Of a DNA stretch of 60,531 nt, positions 1-8,107 are shown in pieces. The translations under genes and the position numbers were made by a program. Below the pieces are notes generated by a model, which ran no database searches, was not told where the DNA came from, and saw nothing but the letters and a program-made list of their open reading frames with translations. Numbering within the stretch: the stretch's first letter is position 1; each line of letters begins with the position of its first letter. The stretch comes from an uncultured SAR86 cluster bacterium (GTDB taxonomy: Bacteria; Pseudomonadota; Gammaproteobacteria; Magnimaribacterales; D2472): the NCBI GenBank assembly GCA_902515155.1, contig CABXTT010000004.1, forward strand, positions 1-60,531, given 5' to 3'.

Positions 1-796
1 TTATTCCGACTATTGATGCTACAAGACCTATCGAGGCAAGTAATAAAGGCAGCATCATCATATCTGTCGAGCCAAGCGTGTAGGCAATTGCAATAGATGC
101 AATCATAGAGCCACAATATGATTCAAAAATATCAGAACCCATCCCAGCTACATCGCCAACATTATCACCGACATTATCTGCTATAACTCCAGGATTTCTT
201 GGGTCATCTTCAGGTATTCCTGCTTCGATTTTTCCAACCAAATCTGCACCAACGTCAGCACTTTTTGTAAAAATACCTCCACCAACTCTTGAAAATAAGG
301 CAACAACGGACGCACCCATTCCAAAGCCTTCAAGTGCATGGACGTGACCTTCATTAAAAAAATAAAATAAGGTTCCAAGACCAATTAAGCCCAAAGATGC
401 AACACATAGTCCCATTACAGAACCGCCATAAAAAGATACAGATAAAGCAGCTGCTGCTCCATCTTGTTGGGCAGCAGTAGCAGTTCTAACATTAGCTTTA
501 GTTGCAGCATACATGCCTATAAAACCAGCTAGGGATGAACAAGCTGCACCTGAAATGACTGCTATTGCTGAATGCATTCCAAGAGCAATCCAAACTAGGA
601 CTACTAAAACAGCAATGAAGACTAGTAAATATTTATACTCTGTTTTCATAAAAGCTAATGCGCCTTTATGAATCTGATCTCCAATTTTTTTAACTTTGTC
701 CTGACCATCAGGATATTTCATAACAAGTTTATAAACTACTAAGGCAGCGATCATACCAATCAAGCCTAGAATTGGTGGAAGAAGTAAAATATTCAT
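1..796 (-). CDS. hppA: Proton-pumping membrane pyrophosphatase, N-terminal part (cut by window edge)
   Basis: Reading leftward from ATG at 796 (a GGGG Shine-Dalgarno lies just upstream), the frame stays open for about 265 codons to the window edge, so the C-terminal part is missing. Membrane pyrophosphatases split cytoplasmic pyrophosphate to pump H+ (or Na+) out of the cytoplasm. The family signature is clear: DVGADLVGKIEAGIPEDD followed by RNPGVIADNVGDNVGD, the Mg-PPi binding segments, and an N-terminal hydrophobic helix. The residue deciding K+ dependence lies in the missing part, so pump type and ion are inferred. It would save energy by recycling pyrophosphate from biosynthesis. Confidence 0.95.
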   Translation of the reverse strand, partial: MNILLLPPILGLIGMIAALVVYKLVMKYPDGQDKVKKIGDQIHKGALAFMKTEYKYLLVFIAVLVVLVWIALGMHSAIAVISGAACSSLAGFIGMYAATKANVRTATAAQQDGAAAALSVSFYGGSVMGLCVASLGLIGLGTLFYFFNEGHVHALEGFGMGASVVALFSRVGGGIFTKSADVGADLVGKIEAGIPEDDPRNPGVIADNVGDNVGDVAGMGSDIFESYCGSMIASIAIAYTLGSTDMMMLPLLLASIGLVASIVGI

Positions 797-863
797 ATAT
801 GAATCCCCTTTTTTTAATGTTGCATTCTAGCAAATAATTATAATAAAGATGTATTTTTATTAT

Positions 864-2114
864 CTATTTATTAAATAAGTTTTTATCTAAAAGACCTTCG
901 GAATTGGCAACAATGCAAGCTACTGCTGCATCTCCTGTGACATTAACAGATGTTCTTAACATATCTAAAATTCTATCTACAGCAAGAATGATGCCTATAG
1001 CCTCAAGTGGCAAACCAAACTGTTGAAGAATAATAACTAATGTAATGGTACCAGCAGATGGCACTGCTGCCGTTCCAATTGATGTTACAACTGCAAGAAT
1101 AACTACTTGTATATATTGAAAAAATGTTAGGTCAATTCCTGACATTTGTGCAATAAATATTGTTGCCATGCCCTGCATAATTGCAGTTCCGTCCATATTA
1201 ATTGTTGCGCCAACTGGAACCACAAAAGATGAAACATTTTTATTAACACCTAAGTCATCTTGAACTGTTTTAAGGGTAACTGGGATTGTTGCTGCACTTG
1301 ATGAGGTTGAGAAAGCAAAAATTGCAACGTCTTTCATCTTCCCAAAAAATGTAAAGATATTTAAGTTTGTAAATATCTTTAAAATAAATGAATAAGTTAT
1401 GAAAGCATGAATTACCAATACCAATATAAGTAATAGAACGTATTTAAATGCTTCTTGAAATATATCTAAGCCATCTGTTATTACAAATTTACCAATCAAG
1501 CAAAATACTCCAATGGGTGCAAAAGAAATTATCATTAAAACAAGTTGCATGAAAACAGTATTAAACTTTTCAAAAGACTCACTAAAGTTATTTGTAAGAT
1601 GATTTGTCTTATTTAGTGCAAGACCAAATAAAATGCTAAAAAAAACAACAGCTAACATTTGATTATTAGCCATTGCCTCGATGATATTAGATGGGAAAAT
1701 ATCTAAGATTGTTTCGTATATACCTTGTCCTTGAGGAAGATTTTCAGGCGGCGCTATGTTCGAAGAATAACCAGAGCCAGGCTTAAATATTGAGCCAATA
1801 ATTAATGATAGGCTTACAGCAATAGCAGTGGTGCCTAAATATAATCCTATTGTCTTGAATGTTATATTGCCCAAACTTTTCATACTCGTTAGAGATGAGA
1901 TTCCAGATACAAGAGAGAAAAACACTAACGGAACTATTAATAATTTAAGTAAATTAATGAAAATTGCGCTGCCCAAATTAAAGACATACTTAGTTAAAAA
2001 GTCTGTGAGATTATCTGGAAAAACATTGACGTAAAAGAATAAGGCTCCAGTTAAGAATCCAAACAACATTCCAAGTAATATATTCCTAGTTAGATTTTTT
2101 GGAGTTTCAAGCAT
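864..2114 (-). CDS. Dicarboxylate/amino acid:cation symporter (DAACS family, GltP/DctA-like)
   Basis: A 416-aa inner-membrane protein of the usual family length with about eight hydrophobic segments. The serine-rich hairpin 1 (STSSSAATIPVT), the cation-binding NMDGT motif (GATINMDGTAIMQG) and the hairpin 2/TM8 region (LDMLRTSVNVTGD) are all present. The arginine in LDMLRT is the residue that binds the side-chain carboxylate in glutamate/aspartate carriers, so an acidic amino acid or C4-dicarboxylate substrate is likely. It would import substrate with Na+ or H+. The start ATG overlaps the rubredoxin stop by one base (TAATG), so the two are probably co-transcribed and translationally coupled. 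Exact substrate cannot be told. Confidence 0.93.
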   Translation of the reverse strand: MLETPKNLTRNILLGMLFGFLTGALFFYVNVFPDNLTDFLTKYVFNLGSAIFINLLKLLIVPLVFFSLVSGISSLTSMKSLGNITFKTIGLYLGTTAIAVSLSLIIGSIFKPGSGYSSNIAPPENLPQGQGIYETILDIFPSNIIEAMANNQMLAVVFFSILFGLALNKTNHLTNNFSESFEKFNTVFMQLVLMIISFAPIGVFCLIGKFVITDGLDIFQEAFKYVLLLILVLVIHAFITYSFILKIFTNLNIFTFFGKMKDVAIFAFSTSSSAATIPVTLKTVQDDLGVNKNVSSFVVPVGATINMDGTAIMQGMATIFIAQMSGIDLTFFQYIQVVILAVVTSIGTAAVPSAGTITLVIILQQFGLPLEAIGIILAVDRILDMLRTSVNVTGDAAVACIVANSEGLLDKNLFNK

Positions 2115-2284
2115 TATATTTCTATCATATCAAAATCTTCTTTACCTACTCCACATTCTGGACACAGCCAGTCATCAGGAACATCATCCCATCTAGTTCC
2201 AGGCGCAATACCATCTTCAGGCCAGCCTAAAGCCTCATCGTAAATAAGTCCACAGACTATGCATTCCCATTTCTTTAATTCCAT
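2114..2284 (-). CDS. rubA: Rubredoxin
   Basis: A 56-aa protein with both CxxCG knuckles: CIVCG near residues 8-12 and CPECG near residues 41-45, the four cysteines that hold one iron. The rubredoxin core ([16 protein letters not shown], then WDDVPDDW) is intact. It is a one-electron carrier, classically to alkane hydroxylases or oxidative-stress enzymes; no such partner is next to it. It is divergent from ubiC, an arrangement I recall from other gammaproteobacteria, and its stop overlaps the symporter start by one base. Confidence 0.95.
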   Translation of the reverse strand: MELKKWECIVCGLIYDEALGWPEDGIAPGTRWDDVPDDWLCPECGVGKEDFDMIEI

Positions 2285-2349
2285 AAGTTTTTATTGTGAA
2301 TGTTAATAAAAAGTTCAGAGTATAATATCAGATTTAAAACGCATGCCTA

Positions 2350-2844
2350 ATGAAGCTTGAACAAAATTCACCCTGGGATACCTTTGAGGCAATTGAACCT
2401 CTTATTAACAGTGATGAAATAAAATCATGGCTTCTTGAAAAAGGTCCAATAACTAAAAGAATTAAAGCAATAGGAACATTCAAACTTGAATTAATTCAGG
2501 ATAAGGTTTCTGAAGTTGAAAAATCAGAAATATTATTTCTAAATTCAATTAAAGGAAAATTCCGAGTAAGAGAAGTTAAATTATTTTGTAATGATGAGCC
2601 AAAAGTCTTTGCAAGAACAATAATCCCAGTTATAACAATAGAAGATGGTTTTAGTGGCCTTGGAAAAATTGGCAAGAAGCCACTTGGAGATATTTTATTT
2701 GAAAAGAAGATTTTTACCAAAGAGGAAGTGGTTTTTGCTTCCTTTAAATATGAAGAATATTTATTTTGGGGAAGAAATACAAAATATAAAGTAAAAGGAT
2801 ATCCTTTTTCAGTAATGGAACTTTTTTTAATTAATGATTATTAA
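2350..2844 (+). CDS. ubiC: Chorismate pyruvate-lyase
   Basis: A 164-aa cytoplasmic enzyme that removes pyruvate from chorismate to give 4-hydroxybenzoate, the first committed step of ubiquinone synthesis. The family pattern is visible: VREVKLFCNDEPKVFARTII, then a GKKPLGDILF block that matches the LGxxPLGxxLF signature, and the WGRNTKYKVKG end. Length agrees with the family (about 165-190 aa). It overlaps ubiA by 11 bp, so both are made from one transcript. The start is the first ATG after the divergent rubredoxin gene; no strong Shine-Dalgarno is seen. Confidence 0.93.
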   Translation: MKLEQNSPWDTFEAIEPLINSDEIKSWLLEKGPITKRIKAIGTFKLELIQDKVSEVEKSEILFLNSIKGKFRVREVKLFCNDEPKVFARTIIPVITIEDGFSGLGKIGKKPLGDILFEKKIFTKEEVVFASFKYEEYLFWGRNTKYKVKGYPFSVMELFLINDY

Positions 2845-3688
2845 GATAAAAAATTTTTATAAGTTAGCAAGATTAGATAAACCAATAGGTATATATCTTC
2901 TTCTGTGGCCATCTCTGTTAGGGCTTTTGTTGGGAGGTGTTCATGCAGGATCAATAGATATCATGAATTATCTTATTGTGATAATAGGCTCTATTCTCGT
3001 TAGGTCATGTGGTTGCGTAATTAATGATATTAGTGATTATAAATTTGATAAATATGTAAAAAGAACTGCGGAAAGACCTCTTGCTACAGGAGAAATAACG
3101 CTAAAAGAAGCTTGGTCATTTTTTATTATCTTAAGTTGTCTATCTTTAGCTTTATTATTAACTACTTCGATACTAACGATCAAAATTGCTCTTTTCTTTG
3201 CATTTTTAATAGTTATTTACCCTTTAACAAAAAGATTCTTCCTAGCTCCACAATTTATATTAGGCATAACCTTTGGCTCAGGTGCGATTATTTCTTACTC
3301 TCTTCAAGCAGACGTTTTTTCTTTGTCTTTATTAATTCTATATATTGCAGTAATTATTTGGGTGATTAGTTTCGATACTGTATATGCTTTGGAAGATCTA
3401 GAAGATGATAAAAAAATTGGAATATACTCAACACCCATTTTATGGGGTGATAGCACAATTTTAATTTCTAGATCTCTTCACTGTGTTTTTTATGTTTTGC
3501 TAGGAATAATTGCTATTGTTAATAATTTTTCTATGTATTTTATATTTACTATGCTTATTCTCATTTATTTTCATTACGAACAAGTAAAATTAATTGATAA
3601 AAAAAATTATTTAGACGCTTTTAAATACAATAGCAAAATAGGTTTTATTGCTTTTGTTGGTTTTGCTGTAGAAATATTAATACTGTAA
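2834..3688 (+). CDS. ubiA: 4-hydroxybenzoate octaprenyltransferase
   Basis: A 284-aa polytopic membrane prenyltransferase that attaches the polyprenyl tail to 4-hydroxybenzoate in ubiquinone synthesis. The two aspartate-rich motifs are present: NDISDYKFDKYVKRTAERPL (residues about 64-83) and the second, DTVYALEDLEDD (about 181-192), which bind the Mg-prenyl diphosphate. The N-terminal DKPIGIYLLLWPSLLGL segment is typical of UbiA. It follows ubiC with an 11-bp overlap, so the two first steps of the pathway are coupled. Confidence 0.95.
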   Translation: MIIKIKNFYKLARLDKPIGIYLLLWPSLLGLLLGGVHAGSIDIMNYLIVIIGSILVRSCGCVINDISDYKFDKYVKRTAERPLATGEITLKEAWSFFIILSCLSLALLLTTSILTIKIALFFAFLIVIYPLTKRFFLAPQFILGITFGSGAIISYSLQADVFSLSLLILYIAVIIWVISFDTVYALEDLEDDKKIGIYSTPILWGDSTILISRSLHCVFYVLLGIIAIVNNFSMYFIFTMLILIYFHYEQVKLIDKKNYLDAFKYNSKIGFIAFVGFAVEILIL

Positions 3689-3701
3689 GTTCTTAGGCTA
3701 A

Positions 3702-4841
3702 ATGGAAATCAAAAGTAAATTTTTAAAAAATCTTTCAGAATTACCTAAGCAGGATTATAACGATATTCTTAAAAAGGATGATTCGCCATTTATAACTTTT
3801 GATTTTCTTGATGCTTTAGAAAAAAGTAATTCTGTTGGTTCTTTTTCTGGATGGGAATCTAATCATTTAGGGATATTTAATAAAAATAAGTTATCTGGAT
3901 TCATGCCCTTGTATTTAAAAAATAATAGTCATGGGGAATTTATTTTTGATCATCAGTGGTCTTATGCACTGCAAAGAGCCGGAAGAAATTACTATCCAAA
4001 ATTATTGACTGCAATTCCATTTACACCATGTGAAACTAGAAAATGTATTACTGAAGGGTTGTCTAATAGTGATTTAATTAATGCAGGCAAAGACCTAATG
4101 ACAGAAAAAAATATAGAAACTTGGCATGTTCTTTTTCCAGATACTGAACTACAAAGTGATTTGAAAAATAATAACTTTATTGAGAGAAGCGGTTATAGAT
4201 TTGTATGGAATAACAAAGACTATAAAGACTTTGAAGACTTTCTTAATATTTTTACTTCAAAACAGAGAAAAAATATAAGAGCTGAAAGAAAGAAAATCTC
4301 TAAACTTGATATCACATTTGATATAAAAGATAAAAGTAATCTATCTCAAGAAGATTGGGACATTTTCTATAAATTCTATGTGAATACATACGCCGAAAGG
4401 ATGCAAGCACCCTATTTAAATCAGGAATTTTTTAAATTAGTTCACAAGAGCAGAGAAGTTCTAAACCCAGTCATTTTTTTTGCTGTTCGTAATGATGAAA
4501 TTATTGCAGGATCTTTATGTTTTGAAGGATCGGATACACTTTTTGGAAGGCACTGGGGTGCCTCTGAAAATATTGATAGCTTACATTTTGAGTGCTGCTT
4601 CTACCAAGGCATTGAATACTGTATTAAAAATAACATCAAATTTTTTGATCCAGGCGTTCAAGGAGAGCATAAAATTAGAAGAGGATTTGAGCCTAGAGAA
4701 TCCAGTTCTTTTCATTTTATCCTTCAAAAAGACTTCAGAGAGGCAATACAAAAATTTTGTATTGAAGAAACTAAGTCTGTTAAAAGGTATTTAGTTGCGT
4801 GTCAGGAATATACACCAATTAAAAAAATCTATAGAATTTAA
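3702..4841 (+). CDS. GNAT/FemAB-like acyltransferase family protein (DUF482, COG3146 type)
   Basis: A 379-aa soluble protein that looks like the family annotated as peptidoglycan biosynthesis or FemAB-like N-acyltransferase. Visible family features are SPFITFDFLDALEKSNSVG near the N-terminus, the basic block FTSKQRKNIRAERKKI in the middle, and GRHWGASENIDSLHFECCFY followed by FFDPGVQGEHKIRRGFEP toward the C-terminus. The actual acceptor and donor are not established for this family as far as I know. It starts 13 bp after ubiA and is followed 2 bp later by the DUF1249 gene, so it belongs to the same run of genes. Confidence 0.8.
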   Translation: MEIKSKFLKNLSELPKQDYNDILKKDDSPFITFDFLDALEKSNSVGSFSGWESNHLGIFNKNKLSGFMPLYLKNNSHGEFIFDHQWSYALQRAGRNYYPKLLTAIPFTPCETRKCITEGLSNSDLINAGKDLMTEKNIETWHVLFPDTELQSDLKNNNFIERSGYRFVWNNKDYKDFEDFLNIFTSKQRKNIRAERKKISKLDITFDIKDKSNLSQEDWDIFYKFYVNTYAERMQAPYLNQEFFKLVHKSREVLNPVIFFAVRNDEIIAGSLCFEGSDTLFGRHWGASENIDSLHFECCFYQGIEYCIKNNIKFFDPGVQGEHKIRRGFEPRESSSFHFILQKDFREAIQKFCIEETKSVKRYLVACQEYTPIKKIYRI

Positions 4842-4843
4842 TA

Positions 4844-5290
4844 ATGCTTAAAACGCTTCCAATTACCTCTCATCACCTAGCAATTTGTGAAAGTAACTTT
4901 TTAAGACTTTCTAAGTTATTGAAATCTTTTTCTATGAAAAAGTACTTTTTTGAAACAATAAATCCTGATTCCAGCAATCAACAAATCAGTTTCTTAGTAT
5001 TAAGCAAAACTCAACATACTGTTGTTATTGAGGCAAAGCAAATAACATCGAATGAGATTAAACTGAATGAATTTGTATTAAGGATTCAAATTAGTCTTGA
5101 TGCTAAATTAGCTGAAGTAACATCCTATCAAGGTGAAAAACCAATTCCTTTTTTTATACATAAATCAGTAATCCAATCTTGGGATGAAAAAAAACAACAA
5201 AACAGATTTCTTACAGAATGGTTAGAAAGTATATTTTTATCTGGGATATCTTCAAAAGATAATATTAAAAATATTATCAACAATGAATAA
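4844..5290 (+). CDS. yqiB: YqiB-like protein (DUF1249)
   Basis: A 148-aa protein of unknown biochemical function. The N-terminal block HHLAICESNFLRLSKLL matches the DUF1249/YqiB pattern (CExNYxRLxxLL), and the position just before yqiA is the one it has in many gammaproteobacteria. In E. coli cpdA lies between yqiB and yqiA; here nothing does, and the two genes overlap by 8 bp. Identification rests on the N-terminal pattern, size and context. Confidence 0.8.
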   Translation: MLKTLPITSHHLAICESNFLRLSKLLKSFSMKKYFFETINPDSSNQQISFLVLSKTQHTVVIEAKQITSNEIKLNEFVLRIQISLDAKLAEVTSYQGEKPIPFFIHKSVIQSWDEKKQQNRFLTEWLESIFLSGISSKDNIKNIINNE

Positions 5291-5858
5291 TACTATTCTA
5301 TATTTTCATGGCTTTAAATCCTCCTCGGATTCTACAAAAGCTAAAGATTTGCATAAATTTATCTCAAGACGAACAAGAAATACAATTCTAATAACGCCTA
5401 ATATTCATGACAATTTTCATGATGCTCATGATCAAATAATTAATTTGATAGAGTCAAATCAACCAAATATTTTTTTTATGGGCAGTTCGTTAGGTGGGTA
5501 TTATGCCTCTTTTTTTTCTCAAAAATACAATAAGAAAGCAGTTTTAATTAATCCTGCGATTCCTCCTTTAAAAGATTTTGAGATGCATTTAGGAAAAAAT
5601 AAAAATTATTCTAATGGAAATAAATTCATAATCACAAAAAATGATATAGATTATATTAGATCACTTAGTTACAAAAAAATACTGAAACCAAAAAATCTAA
5701 TGATTTTGCTCGAATCTGGAGATGAAATTCTTAACTATAACGATACATCCTCATATTTTTCTGGGTCTCATATTGATATTTTATATGGGGGAGATCACTC
5801 TTATTCATCATTTAAGGAAAAATTTAACAAAATACAAGATTTTTTAAAAATTACGTAA
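5283..5858 (+). CDS. yqiA: YqiA-type alpha/beta-hydrolase esterase (UPF0227)
   Basis: A 191-aa single-domain alpha/beta-hydrolase. It starts with the strand ILYFHGFKSSSDSTKA typical of YqiA. A complete catalytic triad can be seen: the nucleophile serine in GSSLGGYYA (near residue 64), an acid in LLESGDEILN and the histidine in GGDHSYSSF near the C-terminus. The YqiA family hydrolyses short acyl esters; the physiological substrate is not known. It is the last gene of the run that begins at ubiC; the nitrogen-control promoter region follows. Confidence 0.88.
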   Translation: MNNTILYFHGFKSSSDSTKAKDLHKFISRRTRNTILITPNIHDNFHDAHDQIINLIESNQPNIFFMGSSLGGYYASFFSQKYNKKAVLINPAIPPLKDFEMHLGKNKNYSNGNKFIITKNDIDYIRSLSYKKILKPKNLMILLESGDEILNYNDTSSYFSGSHIDILYGGDHSYSSFKEKFNKIQDFLKIT

Positions 5859-5859
5859 T

Positions 5860-5876
5860 TGCATTATTTTGATGCA
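5860..5876 (+). promoter_or_regulatory. Putative NtrC-binding site 1 (distal)
   Basis: TGCATTATTTTGATGCA reads TGCA-N9-TGCA, the same 17-bp geometry as the NtrC consensus (TGCACC-N5-GGTGCA), and is nearly symmetric beyond it (TTGCAT...ATGCAA). Its centre lies about 30 bp, close to three helical turns, upstream of the second site, and about 100 bp before the inferred sigma-54 transcription start. Inference from sequence geometry plus the ntrBC genes just downstream. Confidence 0.75.
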
Positions 5877-5889
5877 AAAATATGACTTT

Positions 5890-5906
5890 TGCACGTATAT
5901 AATGCA
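5890..5906 (+). promoter_or_regulatory. Putative NtrC-binding site 2 (proximal)
   Basis: TGCACGTATATAATGCA is a second TGCA-N9-TGCA element, with the left half (TGCAC) matching the NtrC consensus exactly. It is on the same helical face as site 1 and about 75 bp upstream of the inferred start. Paired sites 30 bp apart are what an NtrC enhancer needs to build its oligomer. Confidence 0.78.
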
Positions 5907-5945
5907 TAATAAGTTCAGTTTAAGTGCATAAAAAGCTTTTTTATA

Positions 5946-5961
5946 TGGCATTTAAATTGCA
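5946..5961 (+). promoter_or_regulatory. Sigma-54 (RpoN) promoter of the GSII gene
   Basis: TGGCATTTAAATTGCA matches the sigma-54 consensus TGGCACG-N4-TTGCA with correct spacing: GG at 5947-5948 (-24) and GC at 5959-5960 (-12), 10 bp between them. Transcription should start near 5972, leaving a leader of about 25 nt with a clean TAGGAGA Shine-Dalgarno (5987-5993) before the ATG at 5998. The two NtrC-like sites upstream complete a classical nitrogen-regulated promoter. rpoN itself is not in the window. Confidence 0.85.
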
Positions 5962-5997
5962 TCATATTCATTGCTAAAAACAAATTTAGGAGAAATA

Positions 5998-6978
5998 ATG
6001 GCAGACTATAAAACTTATGAATATATATGGCTAGATGGCTATCAACCTGAGCCTTCAATGAGAAGTAAAGTTAAGGCAACTAGTGCAGACACACCACCAG
6101 ATTGGTCTTTTGATGGATCATCAACTCAACAGGCTGAAGGTGGAAGCTCGGATTGTCTCTTAATACCAGTTCAAACATATTCTAATAGTAATGGACATGA
6201 TTTAGTTATGACACAAGTTCAGTCAGCTGATCATACAACCCATCCTTCAAACAATCGTGCAGCTGCTGAGGCCGTTGTAACTGATGAGTGGTGGTTTGGT
6301 TTTGAACAAGAATTCTTTTTTACAGATCCTCAAACTGGTGAGCCTTTAGGTTGGGAAGATGGCGAGCCAAGAGAACAAGGCGAATATTATTGCGGAGTTG
6401 GTGCAGGTAACGTTGTTGGCAGAGAAATATCAGATGTTCATCTTGCTGCGTGTCTAGATATGGGAATTAAGCTTACTGGAACAAATGCAGAAGTTGCTTT
6501 AGGTCAATGGGAATATCAATGTTTTGGTGAAGGTATCAAAGCAGCTGACGACCTATGGGTAAGTAGATACATGCTATACAAAATCGCTGAAGAATTTGGC
6601 GTTGGAGTGAATATTCATCCGAAACCTAAAACTGGAGATTGGAATGGCTCTGGTATGCACTGTAATTTTTCAAATGAAGCGATGAGAACTGCTGGCTCTG
6701 AAGAATTATTCAATTCAATGTGCGATAAGTTAGGAGAAGTGCATGAAGAAGGTATTGCTTCCTATGGCTCTGATAATGATATGAGATTAACCGGACTTCA
6801 TGAAACACAAAGTATCGACCAATTCTCATACGGAGTTAGTGATCGTGGAGCAAGTATAAGAATACCAGTCTATACGGTTGAACATAATTGGAATGGTTAC
6901 CTTGAAGATAGAAGACCTGCTTCAAATGCAGATCCATACAAAATTCTATCCCACATTGTTGGAACACTATCAAAATAA
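5998..6978 (+). CDS. glnII: Glutamine synthetase type II (eukaryotic-type GSII)
   Basis: A 326-aa enzyme that makes glutamine from glutamate, ammonia and ATP. It is not the 470-aa GSI usual in gammaproteobacteria but the short GSII: YEYIWLDGY and DWSFDGSSTQQA (beta-grasp), WWFGFEQEFFF (metal-binding glutamate), GQWEYQCFGEGI, NIHPKPKTGDWNGSGMHCNF and the ATP/Glu site GYLEDRRPASNADPY are all GSII blocks. GSII lacks the adenylylation tyrosine of GSI, so control is expected to be transcriptional, in keeping with the sigma-54/NtrC promoter. The ATG at 5998 has a TAGGAGA ribosome site; an upstream TTG at 5971 would lie at the inferred transcription start and is rejected. A terminator and ntrBC follow. 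Confidence 0.95.
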   Translation: MADYKTYEYIWLDGYQPEPSMRSKVKATSADTPPDWSFDGSSTQQAEGGSSDCLLIPVQTYSNSNGHDLVMTQVQSADHTTHPSNNRAAAEAVVTDEWWFGFEQEFFFTDPQTGEPLGWEDGEPREQGEYYCGVGAGNVVGREISDVHLAACLDMGIKLTGTNAEVALGQWEYQCFGEGIKAADDLWVSRYMLYKIAEEFGVGVNIHPKPKTGDWNGSGMHCNFSNEAMRTAGSEELFNSMCDKLGEVHEEGIASYGSDNDMRLTGLHETQSIDQFSYGVSDRGASIRIPVYTVEHNWNGYLEDRRPASNADPYKILSHIVGTLSK

Positions 6979-6990
6979 CTCCTCTATTTT

Positions 6991-7023
6991 ACCGACTCCC
7001 TAAAAAGGGAGTCGGTTTTTTTT
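6991..7023 (+). terminator. Rho-independent terminator between glnII and ntrB
   Basis: A perfect 10-bp stem, ACCGACTCCC (6991-7000) with GGGAGTCGGT (7007-7016), a TAAAAA loop, then a run of eight T (7016-7023). The ntrB ATG begins two bases after the T run, so ntrBC must be read by leak-through or from a promoter within or before the hairpin. It matches in principle the terminator between glnA and glnLG of enterics. Confidence 0.93.
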
Positions 7024-7024
7024 A

Positions 7025-8107
7025 ATGGCTAATTTAGAAGGACTACATACCTCTCTGCTTAATCAGCTTACATCTGAAATTATTGTATTAAATACAAAAT
7101 TTAATATCATTTGGTTAAATGATTCTGCTAAAGCAAATGGATGGATAAAGGTAAAGGGTGAAGATACTCCTTTAACAAATCAATTTTCAAAAGAAACAAA
7201 TAATGAATTAATAAAACTACTAGAAAATACTATTCATTCTGAAGTATCAAAAACAAAAAGAGATTTTAAACTTTTTAAACCTAATGAAAAAAGTAGAATG
7301 GTAGATCTGACGGTAAGTTGGTCACAGTCAGATAATTTTTTAATTATTGAGCTTTTATGCACTGACAATCTTAATAAAATTATTGATTCTTCTAAAACTT
7401 TTTCTACACAAAAAATCGCAGCTAATCTTGCCAGAACTCTTGCACACGAAGTTAAAAATCCTCTTTCAGGTATTAAAGGAAGTGCTCAAATTCTCTCATC
7501 AAAGTTAAAAGATGATTTTTCAAATAAATTCTTAAAAATAATTACAGATGAAACAGAGAGATTGAATCAAATCGTAACCAAAATTTTAACTCCGCCTACT
7601 AAAACTAGTCTTGAATTATTTAATATTCACTCTGCCTTAGAAAAAGTGTTTGCTTTAACAGAGGCTGATGAAAATACTAGTTTAAGAATATATAGAGATT
7701 ATGATCCTAGCATTCCTGAATTAAATGGTGATGAAAATTTATTCATACAAGCTGTACTTAATATAGTTAAAAATGCACAGCAAGCCCTAGCAGAAACTCA
7801 AGACGCAAAAATAGTAATTAAATCAAGGATTAGATACGGTCAACCCATAAACGGAGTTGTTCATTCAACATTGTGTGTTATTGATATTATAGATAACGGC
7901 CCTGGAATTCCTGAAGATATTCATGATCAAGTATTCTTTCCAATGGTTTCAAGCAAAGAGGAAGGTTCTGGATTAGGGCTTTCAATATCACAAGATATCA
8001 TTAGAGTGCATGGTGGGTCTATAGACTTTACGTCTGATCACACTGGTACGGTTTTTTCGATTTTAATGCCTCTCAAATTAGAAGATATTCAGGCTCAAAG
8101 TGCATAA
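7025..8107 (+). CDS. ntrB: Nitrogen regulation sensor histidine kinase NtrB
   Basis: A 360-aa cytoplasmic sensor kinase with no membrane segments. An N-terminal PAS-like region (about 1-115) is followed by the H-box with phospho-accepting His141 (LAHEVKNPLSG), the N-box (NIVKNAQQAL, Asn250), G1 (DNGPGIP, 290-296) and G2 (GSGLGLS, 314-320). NtrB phosphorylates or dephosphorylates NtrC according to PII signalling of nitrogen status. The start lies two bases after the terminator T run and has no free Shine-Dalgarno; the only purine run, GGGAG (7007-7011), is in the hairpin's 3' arm. It overlaps ntrC by 8 bp. Confidence 0.95.
   Translation: MANLEGLHTSLLNQLTSEIIVLNTKFNIIWLNDSAKANGWIKVKGEDTPLTNQFSKETNNELIKLLENTIHSEVSKTKRDFKLFKPNEKSRMVDLTVSWSQSDNFLIIELLCTDNLNKIIDSSKTFSTQKIAANLARTLAHEVKNPLSGIKGSAQILSSKLKDDFSNKFLKIITDETERLNQIVTKILTPPTKTSLELFNIHSALEKVFALTEADENTSLRIYRDYDPSIPELNGDENLFIQAVLNIVKNAQQALAETQDAKIVIKSRIRYGQPINGVVHSTLCVIDIIDNGPGIPEDIHDQVFFPMVSSKEEGSGLGLSISQDIIRVHGGSIDFTSDHTGTVFSILMPLKLEDIQAQSA

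Noticed and set aside
4480..4794. 104-codon second-frame ORF in the GNAT/FemAB-like gene
   Set aside because: Overlaps conserved motifs of the real gene and has no features of its own.
5925..5941. Third NtrC-like half site (TGCA at 5925-5928)
   Set aside because: The partner half at the required distance is TTTT, so the symmetry is absent.
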